A stretch of DNA of 64,000 nt from RI-153 sp963752935 (GTDB lineage: Bacteria; Chloroflexota; Anaerolineae; Caldilineales; Caldilineaceae). The notes under the pieces are model-generated. The model was given only the letters and a program-made list of their open reading frames with translations. It searched no databases and was not told the DNA's origin. The first letter of the stretch is position 1; every line of letters begins with the position of its first letter. Below are positions 18,408-26,791 of the stretch, piece after piece. The DNA is taken from assembly GCA_963752935.1 (NCBI GenBank), contig CAVWAL010000008.1, forward strand, positions 868,001 to 932,000. Reading direction: 5' to 3'. A program made the position numbers and the translations under genes.

Positions 18408-18655
18408 ACCTATAGTGAAGCAACTTTGAGAACCCGAGTCTGACTAGCGTCGGGTGAGTAGCCCGGAGTTTGCGGAGGGCGTATCGAAGCCAGCGGGTTA
18501 ACGGTTCTACTCCCGTCGTAGACCCGCTTTCTGAAGCGGACCCGTTCCTTGGCTCGTTTGGTACAGGCGTTGCGCCATAACGGCTCGCAGACTCGCCTAC
18601 TCACCCGGCGTCACTGGCCGCAAAGTTCTCGGTTTCAAAGTGATACCACTATAGT
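18408..18655. repeat. intergenic palindromic element (family R4), copy 1
   Basis: About 250 bases hold related inverted end sequences (left around 18415-18449, right around 18620-18648, both built on ACTTTGA...GAG) and a central self-complementary CCGCTTTCTGAAGCGG. A related element lies at 52509-52690, partly in inverted arrangement. No protein-coding potential is seen. It sits in the 713-base gene-free stretch between the aldo/keto reductase leader and the solute-binding protein gene. Confidence 0.5.
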
Positions 18656-18687
18656 GGGTCACTTGCTTTGCATGTCGGTACTTTTGC

Positions 18688-18725
18688 GGGCGCAGCAAGC
18701 GGCGCCCCTACGGGTAAAGCCTGAT
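18688..18725. repeat. short palindromic repeat R1, copy 1
   Basis: The sequence has the shape GGGCGC-AGCAAGC-GGCGCCC-CTACG and is followed by GGTAAAGCCTGAT. An identical 38-base copy starts at 18907, and 25-base forms occur at 25583 and 36781. It can fold as a GC-rich hairpin. Confidence 0.7.
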
Positions 18726-18756
18726 ATCGTGATAGGTGCCCCATGAACGCCTTCAT

Positions 18757-18820
18757 GGCCACAGAGAACACAAAGAGCACAGAGATAAATGCTTTGTGTT
18801 CTCTGCGTTCTTTGTGGCCA
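18757..18820. repeat. inverted repeat of family R3 (TGGCCACAGAG...), copy 1
   Basis: Left TGGCCACAGAGAACACAAAG and right CTTTGTGTTCTCTGCGTTC followed by TTTGTGGCCA form a long imperfect stem. The same family is found at 40309-40387 and 52728-52812. Confidence 0.65.
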
Positions 18821-18851
18821 ATCCTGCCGGTGCATTTGAGACGCTCCCGGT

Positions 18852-18944
18852 TATCCGGTGTAGGGATGGGCCTCCGTGCCCATCCGTCCGTGGGTGACGG
18901 GCAGACGGGCGCAGCAAGCGGCGCCCCTACGGGTAAAGCCTGAT
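18852..18944. repeat. composite repeat R2 + R1, copy 2
   Basis: A 42-base R2 unit (GTAGGGATGGGCCTCCGTG, then CCCATCCGTCCGTGG) at 18852-18893 is followed, after 13 bases, by a full R1 unit at 18907-18944. The same R2-R1 order occurs at 36734-36805, so the two units probably move or are duplicated together. Confidence 0.65.
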
Positions 18945-18986
18945 GTTCGTGTCACAGGCCCCATTAGCGCAGTCGAAGAGCTGCGA

Positions 18987-20399
18987 CTAGGTGAACATGC
19001 CCATTTCCTGGCCGATGGTGATGATGCGATCGTGGGCCTGGGAAACGGCGTCCGCGGGAGAAACGCCTTGGGCCACGATCTGCGCCATCATGTCCGTGAG
19101 GACGGCCTGAGCCGCGATGGCGTCGAAGAGTGGGCTGGGCGGGGCCGGCCAGGACGCTCCCACAAAGTCGCCGAGGGTCGAAGCGCCCATTCGAGCCAGA
19201 TTCGGGTCGGCTTCGTAGGCAGACACCACTTCGTCCATCGAGTAGTAGGCTTCGTAGGCGGGCAAGAAGAGACCGGCTGAAATCAACGAAATGGGCAGGA
19301 AGACGCCCGGGGCGATCAAATGCTTTGCCAGATCCTTCGCCAGATCCTGATGTGTTGCGCCGCGCGGGATGTTAAACTGACCGCCGCCGCCCGCCTCTTG
19401 CTTCATGTTGAGTGGGCCAACCAGGGTTTCGATCCGCAGTGTGTCTTCGAAGATCGGGTTGCCGTCCGCCTTGGCTTTGGCGTAGACACTGGCGGCATTG
19501 CTGGTGAAGGCGATGGTGCCGGCCAGGAATGCTTCGTTGTTGCTGGAATCGTTCCAACTGGCCAGGCCCGGCGGGATCATGGGCGCATAGGTGTCACTGG
19601 TGTAGATCTCGGTCAGGAATTCAACGGCGGCCAGTGTTTCCGGTGAGTTGAACGTCACTTCGCTGGCATCCTCGTTGGTATAGTGGCCACCCCAGTTTTG
19701 GATGACGCCCTGGACAAAGCCGGTGGCGTCGCCGCCGGTGTTGTACGTCAAGCCCCAGCCGTAGACGTCGGCCGAAGGATCGCTGACCTCCAAACAGGCA
19801 TCGCGCGCCGCTTCATAGGTCCCGAGGGTCACGGCATCGATTCCCTTGCTCTCAAAGATACTCTTGCGAGCCCACATGCCGCCTCCACTCATCATGTAAG
19901 GCACACCGTACCACTCGCCATCGATGAGGTTAGAAACGCGCTGGCCATAGGGTGCAGCCCCATACGTCTCGACCATTTCGTTGACGACATCGGTCACAGG
20001 CTCAACCGCGTTGTTGGCAAAGAGCAACTGCACCAGGCGTACGTGATAGACCAGGTTGGGCGGGTTGCCGGCCTGGACTTCGGCCAGCAGTTTGGGGACA
20101 AAGTCCTGGTTGGCTTCAGCGGCAACGGTCGTGGTTTCGACGTCGACGTTGTTTTCGGCGCCCCATGCCATCACCGCATCAGAGAAGAGGGTCTCCATTT
20201 CGGCGAAATACTCACGGCGGTGGGCAACCAGCAGTTTTGGCATTTCAGCCGCCGGGGCATCCGCAGCAGGCGCGGCACCGGGAGCGGCCGGAGCCACACA
20301 AGCGGAGAGGGCCGCCATCCCGGCCATGCCGCCCATCCACTTCAAGGCCTGGCGACGGGAGAGCATGAGTTGGGGCGAAGTACGTTCCTGTTTCGACAT
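18987..20399 (-). CDS. sugar ABC transporter solute-binding lipoprotein (CUT1)
   Basis: This 470-residue protein begins with LSRRQALKWMGGMAGMAALSAC: a twin-arginine segment followed by a lipobox (LSAC, Cys34). It is probably exported by Tat and anchored by lipid outside the membrane. A Pro/Ala-rich linker (APAAPGAAPAADAPAAE) leads into a family-1 extracellular binding protein with motifs such as GVPYMMSGGGMWARKSIFE and FLAGTIAFTSNAASVY. AAGGAG lies 7 bases before the ATG. It is the likely partner of the fused permease about 1.8 kb downstream, separated from it by the repeat-rich stretch and an aldo/keto reductase. Confidence 0.92.
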   Translation of the reverse strand: MSKQERTSPQLMLSRRQALKWMGGMAGMAALSACVAPAAPGAAPAADAPAAEMPKLLVAHRREYFAEMETLFSDAVMAWGAENNVDVETTTVAAEANQDFVPKLLAEVQAGNPPNLVYHVRLVQLLFANNAVEPVTDVVNEMVETYGAAPYGQRVSNLIDGEWYGVPYMMSGGGMWARKSIFESKGIDAVTLGTYEAARDACLEVSDPSADVYGWGLTYNTGGDATGFVQGVIQNWGGHYTNEDASEVTFNSPETLAAVEFLTEIYTSDTYAPMIPPGLASWNDSSNNEAFLAGTIAFTSNAASVYAKAKADGNPIFEDTLRIETLVGPLNMKQEAGGGGQFNIPRGATHQDLAKDLAKHLIAPGVFLPISLISAGLFLPAYEAYYSMDEVVSAYEADPNLARMGASTLGDFVGASWPAPPSPLFDAIAAQAVLTDMMAQIVAQGVSPADAVSQAHDRIITIGQEMGMFT

Positions 20400-20520
20400 G
20401 TCTGACTCCTTGAAAAGTTTGGTTGGTGGAACACGCTAGAACACGGTCAAACACTTGGGTGCAAGTGGAGAAGGGCTGATACTGATTATGTAGAACGATT
20501 GAACGCACAACCTGGAACGA

Positions 20521-21525
20521 TCAGCCGTCGCCCTCAAACCCTGCCCAGACAGCATTCAACCGTGCATAGGCAGCGGTGGGCAGTGGGCCTTTGTTGGCAG
20601 ACGCTACTGCTTCTTCCAACTGTTCAATCGTAGAGATACCAATCACAGCGGTCGAGACACCATTCTTGCCAATCGCAAAGCGGATAGCAGCTTCAACCAG
20701 ACTATCGGCATATCCTTCATCGATCAGGAAACCAAAGCGTTGGGCCAGGATCACGTCATCTGAAAAATGCTTGCTCGATGCGATCGGATCAACCTGTTGC
20801 GCCGCGTTGGCATGACGCTGGGCGGATCCGCTTAGCGCACCGCCGGCCAATGTCCGAATGGCAATGACACCTACCTGATTTTGCACGGCTTTGTCGATCA
20901 GTTGACCGTAATCCTGAAAAGGGAACCCCGGCGGGGCTGGTATGCCCGCGGTCGGGTTGAGCAGGTTAAAGCAGGACTGCACAGTGTGGAGATTGCCCTC
21001 CATCACCTGATGGAGCGCTTCGGTTTCACCAAGCCCGTTAAAACCCCAGAAACGCACCTTTCCCTGTTGCTGGAGTTTGCGAAACGTATTCATTGTCAAC
21101 TCAACATCTGATGGGTTCACCCATTGTCGCTCATCATTGCGTTTTAGCGCAACTGCGTTATGCAACTGCATAAGGTCGATGCAATCGAGCCTCAGCCGTT
21201 TCAGGCTGTTGTCCACCGAGTTGATCACAGCCTGCTCGATGTTTTCCAGTTCGTCGCCCACAAGCCGGACTTTGGTGCCCACTATCACATTGTTGGTGGC
21301 AGCGCCGCCCAGTTCCTCTAGGACCAGCCCCAAATTCTCCTCAGACTTTCCATCGCCGTAAATGGCCGCCGTATCAAAGTAGGTGACGCCCAGTTCGATG
21401 GCGCGGGCGACGGCTTGCACCATTTCACGCCTCTCCCCTTTGACGAGGATGCCGCCAACCGCACCACAGCCAAAGCCGAGTGCCGAGACCTGTAGCGCTG
21501 TCTTGCCCAAACTTCGAGTTTCCAT
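20521..21525 (-). CDS. aldo/keto reductase (L-fucose/galactose dehydrogenase-like)
   Basis: The 334-residue protein has the catalytic tetrad Asp51 and Tyr56 (FDTAAIYGDGK), Lys85 (GTKVRL) and His122 (MQLHNAV). FWGFNGLGETEALHQVMEG and the overall layout resemble aldo/keto reductases acting as sugar dehydrogenases, so oxidation of an aldose to a lactone is plausible but not proven. AGGAGG precedes the ATG. It lies 4 bases after the LLM oxidoreductase gene and is clearly in the same operon. Confidence 0.85.
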   Translation of the reverse strand: METRSLGKTALQVSALGFGCGAVGGILVKGERREMVQAVARAIELGVTYFDTAAIYGDGKSEENLGLVLEELGGAATNNVIVGTKVRLVGDELENIEQAVINSVDNSLKRLRLDCIDLMQLHNAVALKRNDERQWVNPSDVELTMNTFRKLQQQGKVRFWGFNGLGETEALHQVMEGNLHTVQSCFNLLNPTAGIPAPPGFPFQDYGQLIDKAVQNQVGVIAIRTLAGGALSGSAQRHANAAQQVDPIASSKHFSDDVILAQRFGFLIDEGYADSLVEAAIRFAIGKNGVSTAVIGISTIEQLEEAVASANKGPLPTAAYARLNAVWAGFEGDG

Positions 21526-21529
21526 CGTC

Positions 21530-22501
21530 CTATGCCTCCTGGTGTAGAGCCTTCAATTTCGGCATGACTTCTTCTGTGAACAGCCGCAACCCGGTCTGGC
21601 TGGGGAAGTCGTCGAAGCGCAAGAAGAAGACTTCGACGCCAAGGTTCACATATTCCATAAGCCGGGACACGACCTGTTCGGGTGTGCCAACTACCCGCCC
21701 CCGCCGCTTATAGGGGGACTCTTCGTAAATGCGCCAGGCCTCGGCTTCCGTCTCGGCCACCGTGATCTGAATGCCGTCCCACGTCTTCACAATCTCGTTA
21801 AAGTCTCGCCCCACCGCCTCGCAGTGCGAACGCAACACGTTTAGCTTGTGGGCATAGCCTTCTGGGGTATCGCAGTAGTTCCACCAGTCGGCATGTTTGG
21901 CAATGATGCGCAGAGAGAGCTTCTCGCCGCCGCCGCCGATCATGAAAGGCGGCGCCGGATCGGGGATCGGTTCGCAGTAGGCGCCATGCACCTGATAGTA
22001 CTTGCCTTCGAACGTAGTCGGACCACCCGCCCACATCCCCTTGATAATCTGAATCGACTCTTCGAGTTGGGCCAGGCGGACCGACGGCTTGGGGAAATCA
22101 AAGCCGTAGGCGTCATATTCATCCTCGCGCCAGCCTGCACCCAGGGCCATGATGAAGCGTCCCTGTGTGAGCAGTTGCAGCGTGGCAGCCATCTTGGCCA
22201 CGACCACCGGGTTTCGGTAGGATTGACAGAGCACAATGGCGCCGAAATTGAGCTGCGGAAAGGTCGCCGCCAGGTAAGTGATCGTCGTCCAGGATTCGAG
22301 CGTGTCGGTGTCCTTGGGGAGTTCGTCTCGCCCGCCGTGGTCGATGGCCGCCCACGGGAAAAAATGATCATCGGTGAAGGCGCCGTCAAAGCGGCCCTGG
22401 ATGTAGGCCAGGGTGTCAGAAATTTGATCGACGAAGGTCATGCGGCGGCTGCCGTCGGTGGGGTGGGCCGGCATGCGCCACATAAATTTGAGGTCAGACA
22501 C
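21530..22501 (-). CDS. LLM-class flavin-dependent oxidoreductase (luciferase-like)
   Basis: The 323-residue protein has the bacterial luciferase-like TIM barrel: DDHFFPW near the N-terminus, GRFIMALGAGWREDEYDAYGF, and PFMIGGGGEKLSLRIIAKHADWWNY. It would use FMN or coenzyme F420. The start is a GTG (22501) with AAGGAG 9 bases upstream. It is embedded in the sugar operon, 4 bases upstream of the aldo/keto reductase gene. Its role there is unclear; sugar or hydroxyacid oxidation, or an oxygenative ring or C-S cleavage, are options. Confidence 0.88.
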   Translation of the reverse strand: MSDLKFMWRMPAHPTDGSRRMTFVDQISDTLAYIQGRFDGAFTDDHFFPWAAIDHGGRDELPKDTDTLESWTTITYLAATFPQLNFGAIVLCQSYRNPVVVAKMAATLQLLTQGRFIMALGAGWREDEYDAYGFDFPKPSVRLAQLEESIQIIKGMWAGGPTTFEGKYYQVHGAYCEPIPDPAPPFMIGGGGEKLSLRIIAKHADWWNYCDTPEGYAHKLNVLRSHCEAVGRDFNEIVKTWDGIQITVAETEAEAWRIYEESPYKRRGRVVGTPEQVVSRLMEYVNLGVEVFFLRFDDFPSQTGLRLFTEEVMPKLKALHQEA

Positions 22502-22545
22502 AACGATTTTCTCCTTGAGAAGCTGCTATGGAAGTGCAAAGGTGG

Positions 22546-23340
22546 TTACGCGCCGGCCAGCATATCGCGCAGACGCGTCCCGTTCTCTTTGCTCCAGTTG
22601 AAGACGGTGGTTACGTCCGCGCCCAAACAGAAGTGCCTGACGCCCAGATTCAGATATTTTTCTGCGTCGGCCGGGGTATTGAGTTCCGCGCGTGGCGTTA
22701 CGCCCATCTTGAGCGCGGTTGTGATCATGTGTTGTTGGGCCTCAACCACCTCCGCGGCGCGTGTTTCGCCGACCAGACCAATACTCATGGCGTAGTCACG
22801 CGGGCCAAACTGAACCATATCCACGCCCTTCACGCTCAAGATTGCCTCGAGATTCTCGATGGCTTCCTTCTTCTCGATCATGAGGGCGATCACAGCGTCT
22901 TCCAGCGCTTGCACAAAGGCGACAGATCCCGCTTCGCGCATGATGCTCACATCGCGGCCATGTCGCGCACCGTGCAGCCCGCCTGTCTGCGGCGTCTCGG
23001 CGCGCACAGACCTGACACAATCTTCGGCATCCGCCACCGTGCGCAGATCACTAAAGAGAATATTTTGGATGCCAGAGCTGATGGCGCGCACCGCAAGATG
23101 CTGGCGCGATTCCTGTTCCACTTTGATCATGCCGCTCATGTGATCAAAGAGATCGATGGCGCGCCCCATATTGTCCAGCGAAAAGAGACTGTAGGGAGCG
23201 TACTCGGCGACGATTTCCACGTAATCGAAGACACCCGTGTGGCCAATAATCTCGACCATGGTGGGCCACTGGGTTTGCAGGCGTGTGCCCATACTGGGTT
23301 GACCACTGCGCAGTAACTCTCGTAAGCGATTGTTTCGCAT
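22546..23340 (-). CDS. HpcH/HpaI-type aldolase
   Basis: This 264-residue protein matches class II pyruvate aldolases of the HpaI group: MGTRLQTQWPTMVEIIGHTGVFDYVEI, a metal-binding region in ILSVKGVDMVQFGPRDYAMSIGL, and the C-terminal LGADVTTVFNW. Such enzymes split 2-keto-3-deoxy sugar acids into pyruvate and an aldehyde. In this cluster it would be the carbon-carbon cleavage step. AGGAG precedes the ATG. Confidence 0.88.
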   Translation of the reverse strand: MRNNRLRELLRSGQPSMGTRLQTQWPTMVEIIGHTGVFDYVEIVAEYAPYSLFSLDNMGRAIDLFDHMSGMIKVEQESRQHLAVRAISSGIQNILFSDLRTVADAEDCVRSVRAETPQTGGLHGARHGRDVSIMREAGSVAFVQALEDAVIALMIEKKEAIENLEAILSVKGVDMVQFGPRDYAMSIGLVGETRAAEVVEAQQHMITTALKMGVTPRAELNTPADAEKYLNLGVRHFCLGADVTTVFNWSKENGTRLRDMLAGA

Positions 23341-23379
23341 GAAAAATTGCTCCTGACAGGTGGGGTGAAAACAAAATTA

Positions 23380-24348
23380 CTAAAAACCCAGCTCTTTGTC
23401 AACCAGATTTCTCAGCGGTCGACCGGCAAGGTAGCGGGTCAGGTTATCGCTGAAGATCTCGGTGGCGGCGGCAGTTGTGTTTGTGGATTTACCGGCAATA
23501 TGGGGGGTCAGGATCAGATTGGACGCCGACCACAACGGACTGTCAGGCGGCGGCGGTTCCGGGTCCATCACATCCAGCGCGGCCCCGGCCAGTTGACCAT
23601 CCTTTAACATGGAGACCAGCGCTTGCTCATCGACGACGCCCCCACGTGACACGACCACCAGGAAAGCCGAGGACTTCATAGACTGAAGCATTTCGCGGCC
23701 CAACATCCCGGTTGTCTCTGGTGTGCCCGGCACGGTGACGGCGACGGCATCTGCACGCTTAAGCAGTTCGGGCAGTTGATCCAATGTCCACAAGGCCGAG
23801 ACGCTCTCAGGTCTTTCCACCGGCCGGAGGTCCACGGCGATTATCGTCATGCCGAAGGCGCGTGCACGTTCGGCAATGGCGTGGCCAATATTGCCAAGGC
23901 CAACAATGCCGAGCGTCAACCCTTGCAGACCAAGCGGCTGGTTGCCGATTGTCTCTTTCCACGTGGACCAGCGTGTCCATTCATGTCGCTGTTGGGCCTG
24001 TTGCAGCTTGGGAAACTGCCGGGCCAGACCGATAAGTAGGCCAAAGAAATGCTCGGCAATGGTGGCGGCATGGGCGCCTTTGGTGCTGGTGATCTGCACA
24101 TCTCCGGCCATCAGTTCAGGGATGGCTGTCAGTTTGTTCACACCTGCCCCGTGACACTGAACCCAGCGCAACTTCTTTGCCGCCAGGTAGACATCACGCG
24201 AAAAATCGCCAAAGACGACCTCGGCGTCCGCCACTTCAACCAGGGCCTCTCTGGTTGTCAGCGCCGTGGTGAAGGCGATCTGAGGAAAACGCACAGTTAG
24301 ATTCTGAAACAGCGTTGCATCCCAGGGAACGGTAACGAGAAGTTTCAA
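23380..24348 (-). CDS. D-2-hydroxyacid dehydrogenase family protein
   Basis: Using the TTG at 24348 (KLLVTVPWD follows; AAAGGG lies 9 bases upstream) the protein has 322 residues. An ATG 19 codons upstream adds an unconvincing leader. It has the NAD-binding motif GLGNIGHAIAERARAFGM, the catalytic Arg in VSRGGVVDE, a Glu in DPEPPPPDSPLW and the catalytic His in LTPHIAGKS. The N-terminal half is more diverged than in lactate or glycerate dehydrogenases. It could reduce or oxidise a 2-hydroxy or 2-keto acid released by the aldolase. Confidence 0.85.
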   Translation of the reverse strand: MKLLVTVPWDATLFQNLTVRFPQIAFTTALTTREALVEVADAEVVFGDFSRDVYLAAKKLRWVQCHGAGVNKLTAIPELMAGDVQITSTKGAHAATIAEHFFGLLIGLARQFPKLQQAQQRHEWTRWSTWKETIGNQPLGLQGLTLGIVGLGNIGHAIAERARAFGMTIIAVDLRPVERPESVSALWTLDQLPELLKRADAVAVTVPGTPETTGMLGREMLQSMKSSAFLVVVSRGGVVDEQALVSMLKDGQLAGAALDVMDPEPPPPDSPLWSASNLILTPHIAGKSTNTTAAATEIFSDNLTRYLAGRPLRNLVDKELGF

Positions 24349-24456
24349 GACCACCACCCTTTCTTGTTTAGGGCCTACGCAGGCATGGGTTTCGGTGCCG
24401 CCCACACAACTGGCTACTCAACTGGCAACCTGGGGACGCCCTCCTGTTGTCATTCC

Positions 24457-25296
24457 TTACCTGGCGGCGTGAGGAAATGACCAGAGACGCTGCGCCGTCC
24501 CACCCAGAATCCAGGCCAACTCCTCTTGTGACAGCGAGTCCATCTCATCGCGCACATAAGAGAGGGCCTGGGCGTAGGTAGCATGGCGAAGACAGAAAGA
24601 CCAATCGCTGCCCCACATAAGCCTGTCCGCACCGAACAGATCGCAGACGTACCGGATCAGATCATGCTGATCGCGCCAGGGATAGCCCGTTGCAGAGTTC
24701 GCCCAAACGTGTCCCGTTTTCAGGAAGACGCCGGGGTGTTGCGCCAATGTGGCGAGAAGTTGCCGATGGACGGGGTCATCGACAACACAGTCCCCCATGT
24801 GATCGAGCACAATCGTGAGGTCAGGCGCCGCTTCCAGGAGTTCGATCAAGGTGGGCAGCCGTGCCGGTTTGGTCAACATCAACACAGGAATCTGTAACCT
24901 GGCTGCTTCCTCAAAGAGAGGTCGCATCAAAGGCCCCTGAAACCAATCGCCGCTGGCATCCGGTTCGGGGCTCAAGCGCACACCATGGAAACCGTGCACC
25001 TCAGTCCAGTAATTCAAACGCTCTGGGGCGGATGGATCTTGGGGATCGACCCGACACACGCCCATAAACCTCTCTGGATAGCCTTTTAGCACCTGCGCCA
25101 CGTAGTGATTGTCCCAGCGGTAGCCCACGTATTGCACCAACACGGCCAGATCGATCTGATGCGCATCCATCAGGCTGAGCAGTTCCTCGGGATGCGCGTC
25201 ATAGTGCGGCGGATCCACCGCATCAGCGGCCCAGGGGAATGTGGGATGGTTTGTCCAGACATGGACATGCGAATCAATTGTGGGCGCCATGCCCAT
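24457..25296 (-). CDS. amidohydrolase-2 family hydrolase (sugar lactonase-like)
   Basis: This 279-residue TIM-barrel hydrolase starts MGMAPTIDSHVHVW, with the metal-binding DSHVH motif. It continues with HGVRLSPEPDA, VLDHMGDCV and the C-terminal WGSDWSF metal motif. The pattern fits the group containing L-fuconolactonase and 2-pyrone-4,6-dicarboxylate lactonase. The start at 25296 overlaps the stop codon of a small upstream frame as TGATG, which suggests coupled translation. It is the first clear enzyme gene of the minus-strand sugar cluster; opening of a sugar lactone to the acid is the likely role. Confidence 0.82.
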   Translation of the reverse strand: MGMAPTIDSHVHVWTNHPTFPWAADAVDPPHYDAHPEELLSLMDAHQIDLAVLVQYVGYRWDNHYVAQVLKGYPERFMGVCRVDPQDPSAPERLNYWTEVHGFHGVRLSPEPDASGDWFQGPLMRPLFEEAARLQIPVLMLTKPARLPTLIELLEAAPDLTIVLDHMGDCVVDDPVHRQLLATLAQHPGVFLKTGHVWANSATGYPWRDQHDLIRYVCDLFGADRLMWGSDWSFCLRHATYAQALSYVRDEMDSLSQEELAWILGGTAQRLWSFPHAAR

Positions 25297-25391
25297 CAAC
25301 CCTGATCCCAACCTGCCCAAGGATGTGGACGGCCTCCGTTGGTAAAGACCAGAACCACGACTATCGTCGTGACAATCCGGCGGATCTCCAT
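25296..25391 (-). CDS. small hydrophobic peptide frame coupled to the amidohydrolase
   Basis: AGGAG, 8 bases, then ATG at 25391 opens a 31-residue frame (MEIRRIVTTIVVVLVFTNGG...). It ends in TGA, whose last base is the first base of the amidohydrolase ATG (TGATG). The ribosome site is much better than the one of the enzyme itself. The peptide has a possible membrane segment (IVTTIVVVLVF). It may be a real small protein or a leader that feeds ribosomes to the downstream start. No homologue is known to me. Confidence 0.4.
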   Translation of the reverse strand: MEIRRIVTTIVVVLVFTNGGRPHPWAGWDQG

Positions 25392-25444
25392 CAGACAATC
25401 TCCTGCTCTCTTCATTTTTGTGGGAATGGGGTAAGAAGTGCCAG

Positions 25445-25477
25445 GCACACATCAGACGTCAGACGTCTGATGTGTGC
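25445..25477. repeat. 33-base near-perfect palindrome
   Basis: Two perfect 15-base arms (GCACACATCAGACGT and its complement) flank CAG. It lies upstream of the amidohydrolase operon and contains the smaller direct motif CAGACGTC twice. It could be a transcription hairpin, a regulator site or part of a mobile repeat. Confidence 0.6.
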
Positions 25478-25553
25478 GCATCACAATATCATGCCAGTTT
25501 GTCGATGTCAACAGGCTATCTTATAGACGAAACAGGTAGAGGTTGGACTCTCG

Positions 25554-25607
25554 GTAGGGGGCCCGCTTGCTGGCCCCGCTCTGGGCGCAGCAAGCAGCGC
25601 CCCTACG
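25554..25607. repeat. R1 repeat, inverted pair (copy 3)
   Basis: A full R1 unit (GGGCGCAGCAAGCAGCGCCC then CTACG) at 25583-25607 is preceded by a degenerate inverted copy (GTAGGGGGCCCGCTTGCTGG), giving a larger hairpin. Confidence 0.55.
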
Positions 25608-25650
25608 ATTGTACGACCTTAAACTGTTCTCTCGGTTAAGAGGGGGCAGA

Positions 25651-25893
25651 CAAGAAGAAGGAAGCATTTGTGCAGACGCTGTAAGAGCAAATTGAGCGAC
25701 TGTCAGAGCGACTGTATGAGTGGATGGCGCAGGAGGAGCGCACCCTGACGGAGATGGAATATGTAGGCAATCTGCTTGCCTTTGACGAAGCGGCAGGACT
25801 GTTGGAGAAACTCAGCGGTCTCTCTGTGTCGAGTGCACGGATTCACCGTTCGACAGAAGGATTGGGGGAACGGGTTCAACAACAATTCGACGA
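25651..25893 (+). pseudogene. transposase N-terminal remnant (ISKra4-like)
   Basis: A plus-strand frame reads EQIERLSERLYEWM, then EYVGNLLAFDEAAGLLEKL, then SGLSVSSARIHRSTEGLGERVQQQF. This AA-LLE-LSG-xVS-xxI-R-TE-G-RV pattern is what I know from the N-terminal part of ISKra4-family transposases. It has an in-frame TAA near its beginning and breaks off where the oppositely oriented LLM gene ends, so only a fragment is left. No inverted ends were found. Confidence 0.45.
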
Positions 25894-25897
25894 TTAT

Positions 25898-26788
25898 CTA
25901 AAACTCGGCGATGGCCGGAATCACCTCGCGCCCGATCTTTTCAATCGGCGAGATCTCATGGCTGTTGGGCATGCTAAAGATGAAGTGTTGAATGCCTATC
26001 TCTGCCAGACCGCGGCACATGCCGATCATCTCCGCGGTGGACATACCACCATCACCCAGGTGGACAACACCCAATACGGTGCGCTCGATCTCGTCATAAT
26101 CGCGTCCGACATCATCGCAATGACCTTTTAGCACGTCGAGCTTATGCGCCAGCGCGTCGTTGCCCATGAACGCGAAGAAATTGCAGGCATTGGCATACTG
26201 GGCAACCAGACGCAGCGTCTTCTGTTCACCGCCGCCGCCAATCAGGATCGGTGGATGCGGTTTTGACAGGGGCAATGGGTTGTTCATCGGCTCTGCCAAC
26301 TGATAGTGAACGCCTGCATAGGGCTTAATCTCACCGGACCACATTTGCTTTGCGATTTGGAGCGTTTCCTCCAGCCGTTCGAATCTCTCTTTCAGCGGTG
26401 GGAACGGAAATCCCAGGCCAACCGCTTCGCGTTCGTACCAGGCAGCGCCGATGCCCAGATTCGCACGCCCACCGGACAACACATCCAAACCCGTGACAAT
26501 TTTGACCAGGTGCCCAGGATGGCGATAGGTTACGCCTGTCACCATTGTGCCCAGACGCGCCCGCTTTGTCACCGCCGCAATGTAGCTGAGGCCGGTATAG
26601 CCGTCCAACATAGGCTCTTGTGGCTGTAAGCCCATCTGTTGCGCATCCATCTGGAAGAAGTGATCCATGAGCCAGATGCTCTCGAAGCCCACCTCATCGG
26701 CTGTCCTGGCGATTTCGGCCAGCTTGCTTCCGGTATTCTCGGGCGCGCCCGGCCAGTCAAAGCGTACGATTTGTAGTCCGATCTTCAT
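25898..26788 (-). CDS. LLM-class F420/flavin-dependent oxidoreductase
   Basis: The 296-residue protein starts MKIGLQIVRFDWPG and shows the luciferase-like pattern: FESIWLMDHFFQMD, LDVLSGGRANLGIGAAWYEREAVGLG, and PPILIGGGGEQKTLRLVAQYANACNFF. Spacing and motifs resemble the F420-dependent subgroup common in actinobacteria and Chloroflexota. It is followed after 3 bases by the upstream YdeI-like gene on the same strand, so the two are cotranscribed. The substrate is unknown. Confidence 0.9.
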   Translation of the reverse strand: MKIGLQIVRFDWPGAPENTGSKLAEIARTADEVGFESIWLMDHFFQMDAQQMGLQPQEPMLDGYTGLSYIAAVTKRARLGTMVTGVTYRHPGHLVKIVTGLDVLSGGRANLGIGAAWYEREAVGLGFPFPPLKERFERLEETLQIAKQMWSGEIKPYAGVHYQLAEPMNNPLPLSKPHPPILIGGGGEQKTLRLVAQYANACNFFAFMGNDALAHKLDVLKGHCDDVGRDYDEIERTVLGVVHLGDGGMSTAEMIGMCRGLAEIGIQHFIFSMPNSHEISPIEKIGREVIPAIAEF

Positions 26789-26791
26789 TGC

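Noticed and set aside
18688..18944. Possible CRISPR array from repeated short units
   Set aside because: The units are palindromic, irregularly spaced, differ in type, recur far away, and no cas genes are present.
20420..20520. Possible further LacI operators before the solute-binding protein gene (GTGGAAC, CTGGAACG half-sites)
   Set aside because: Only half-sites without the inverted partner; not distinguishable from chance.
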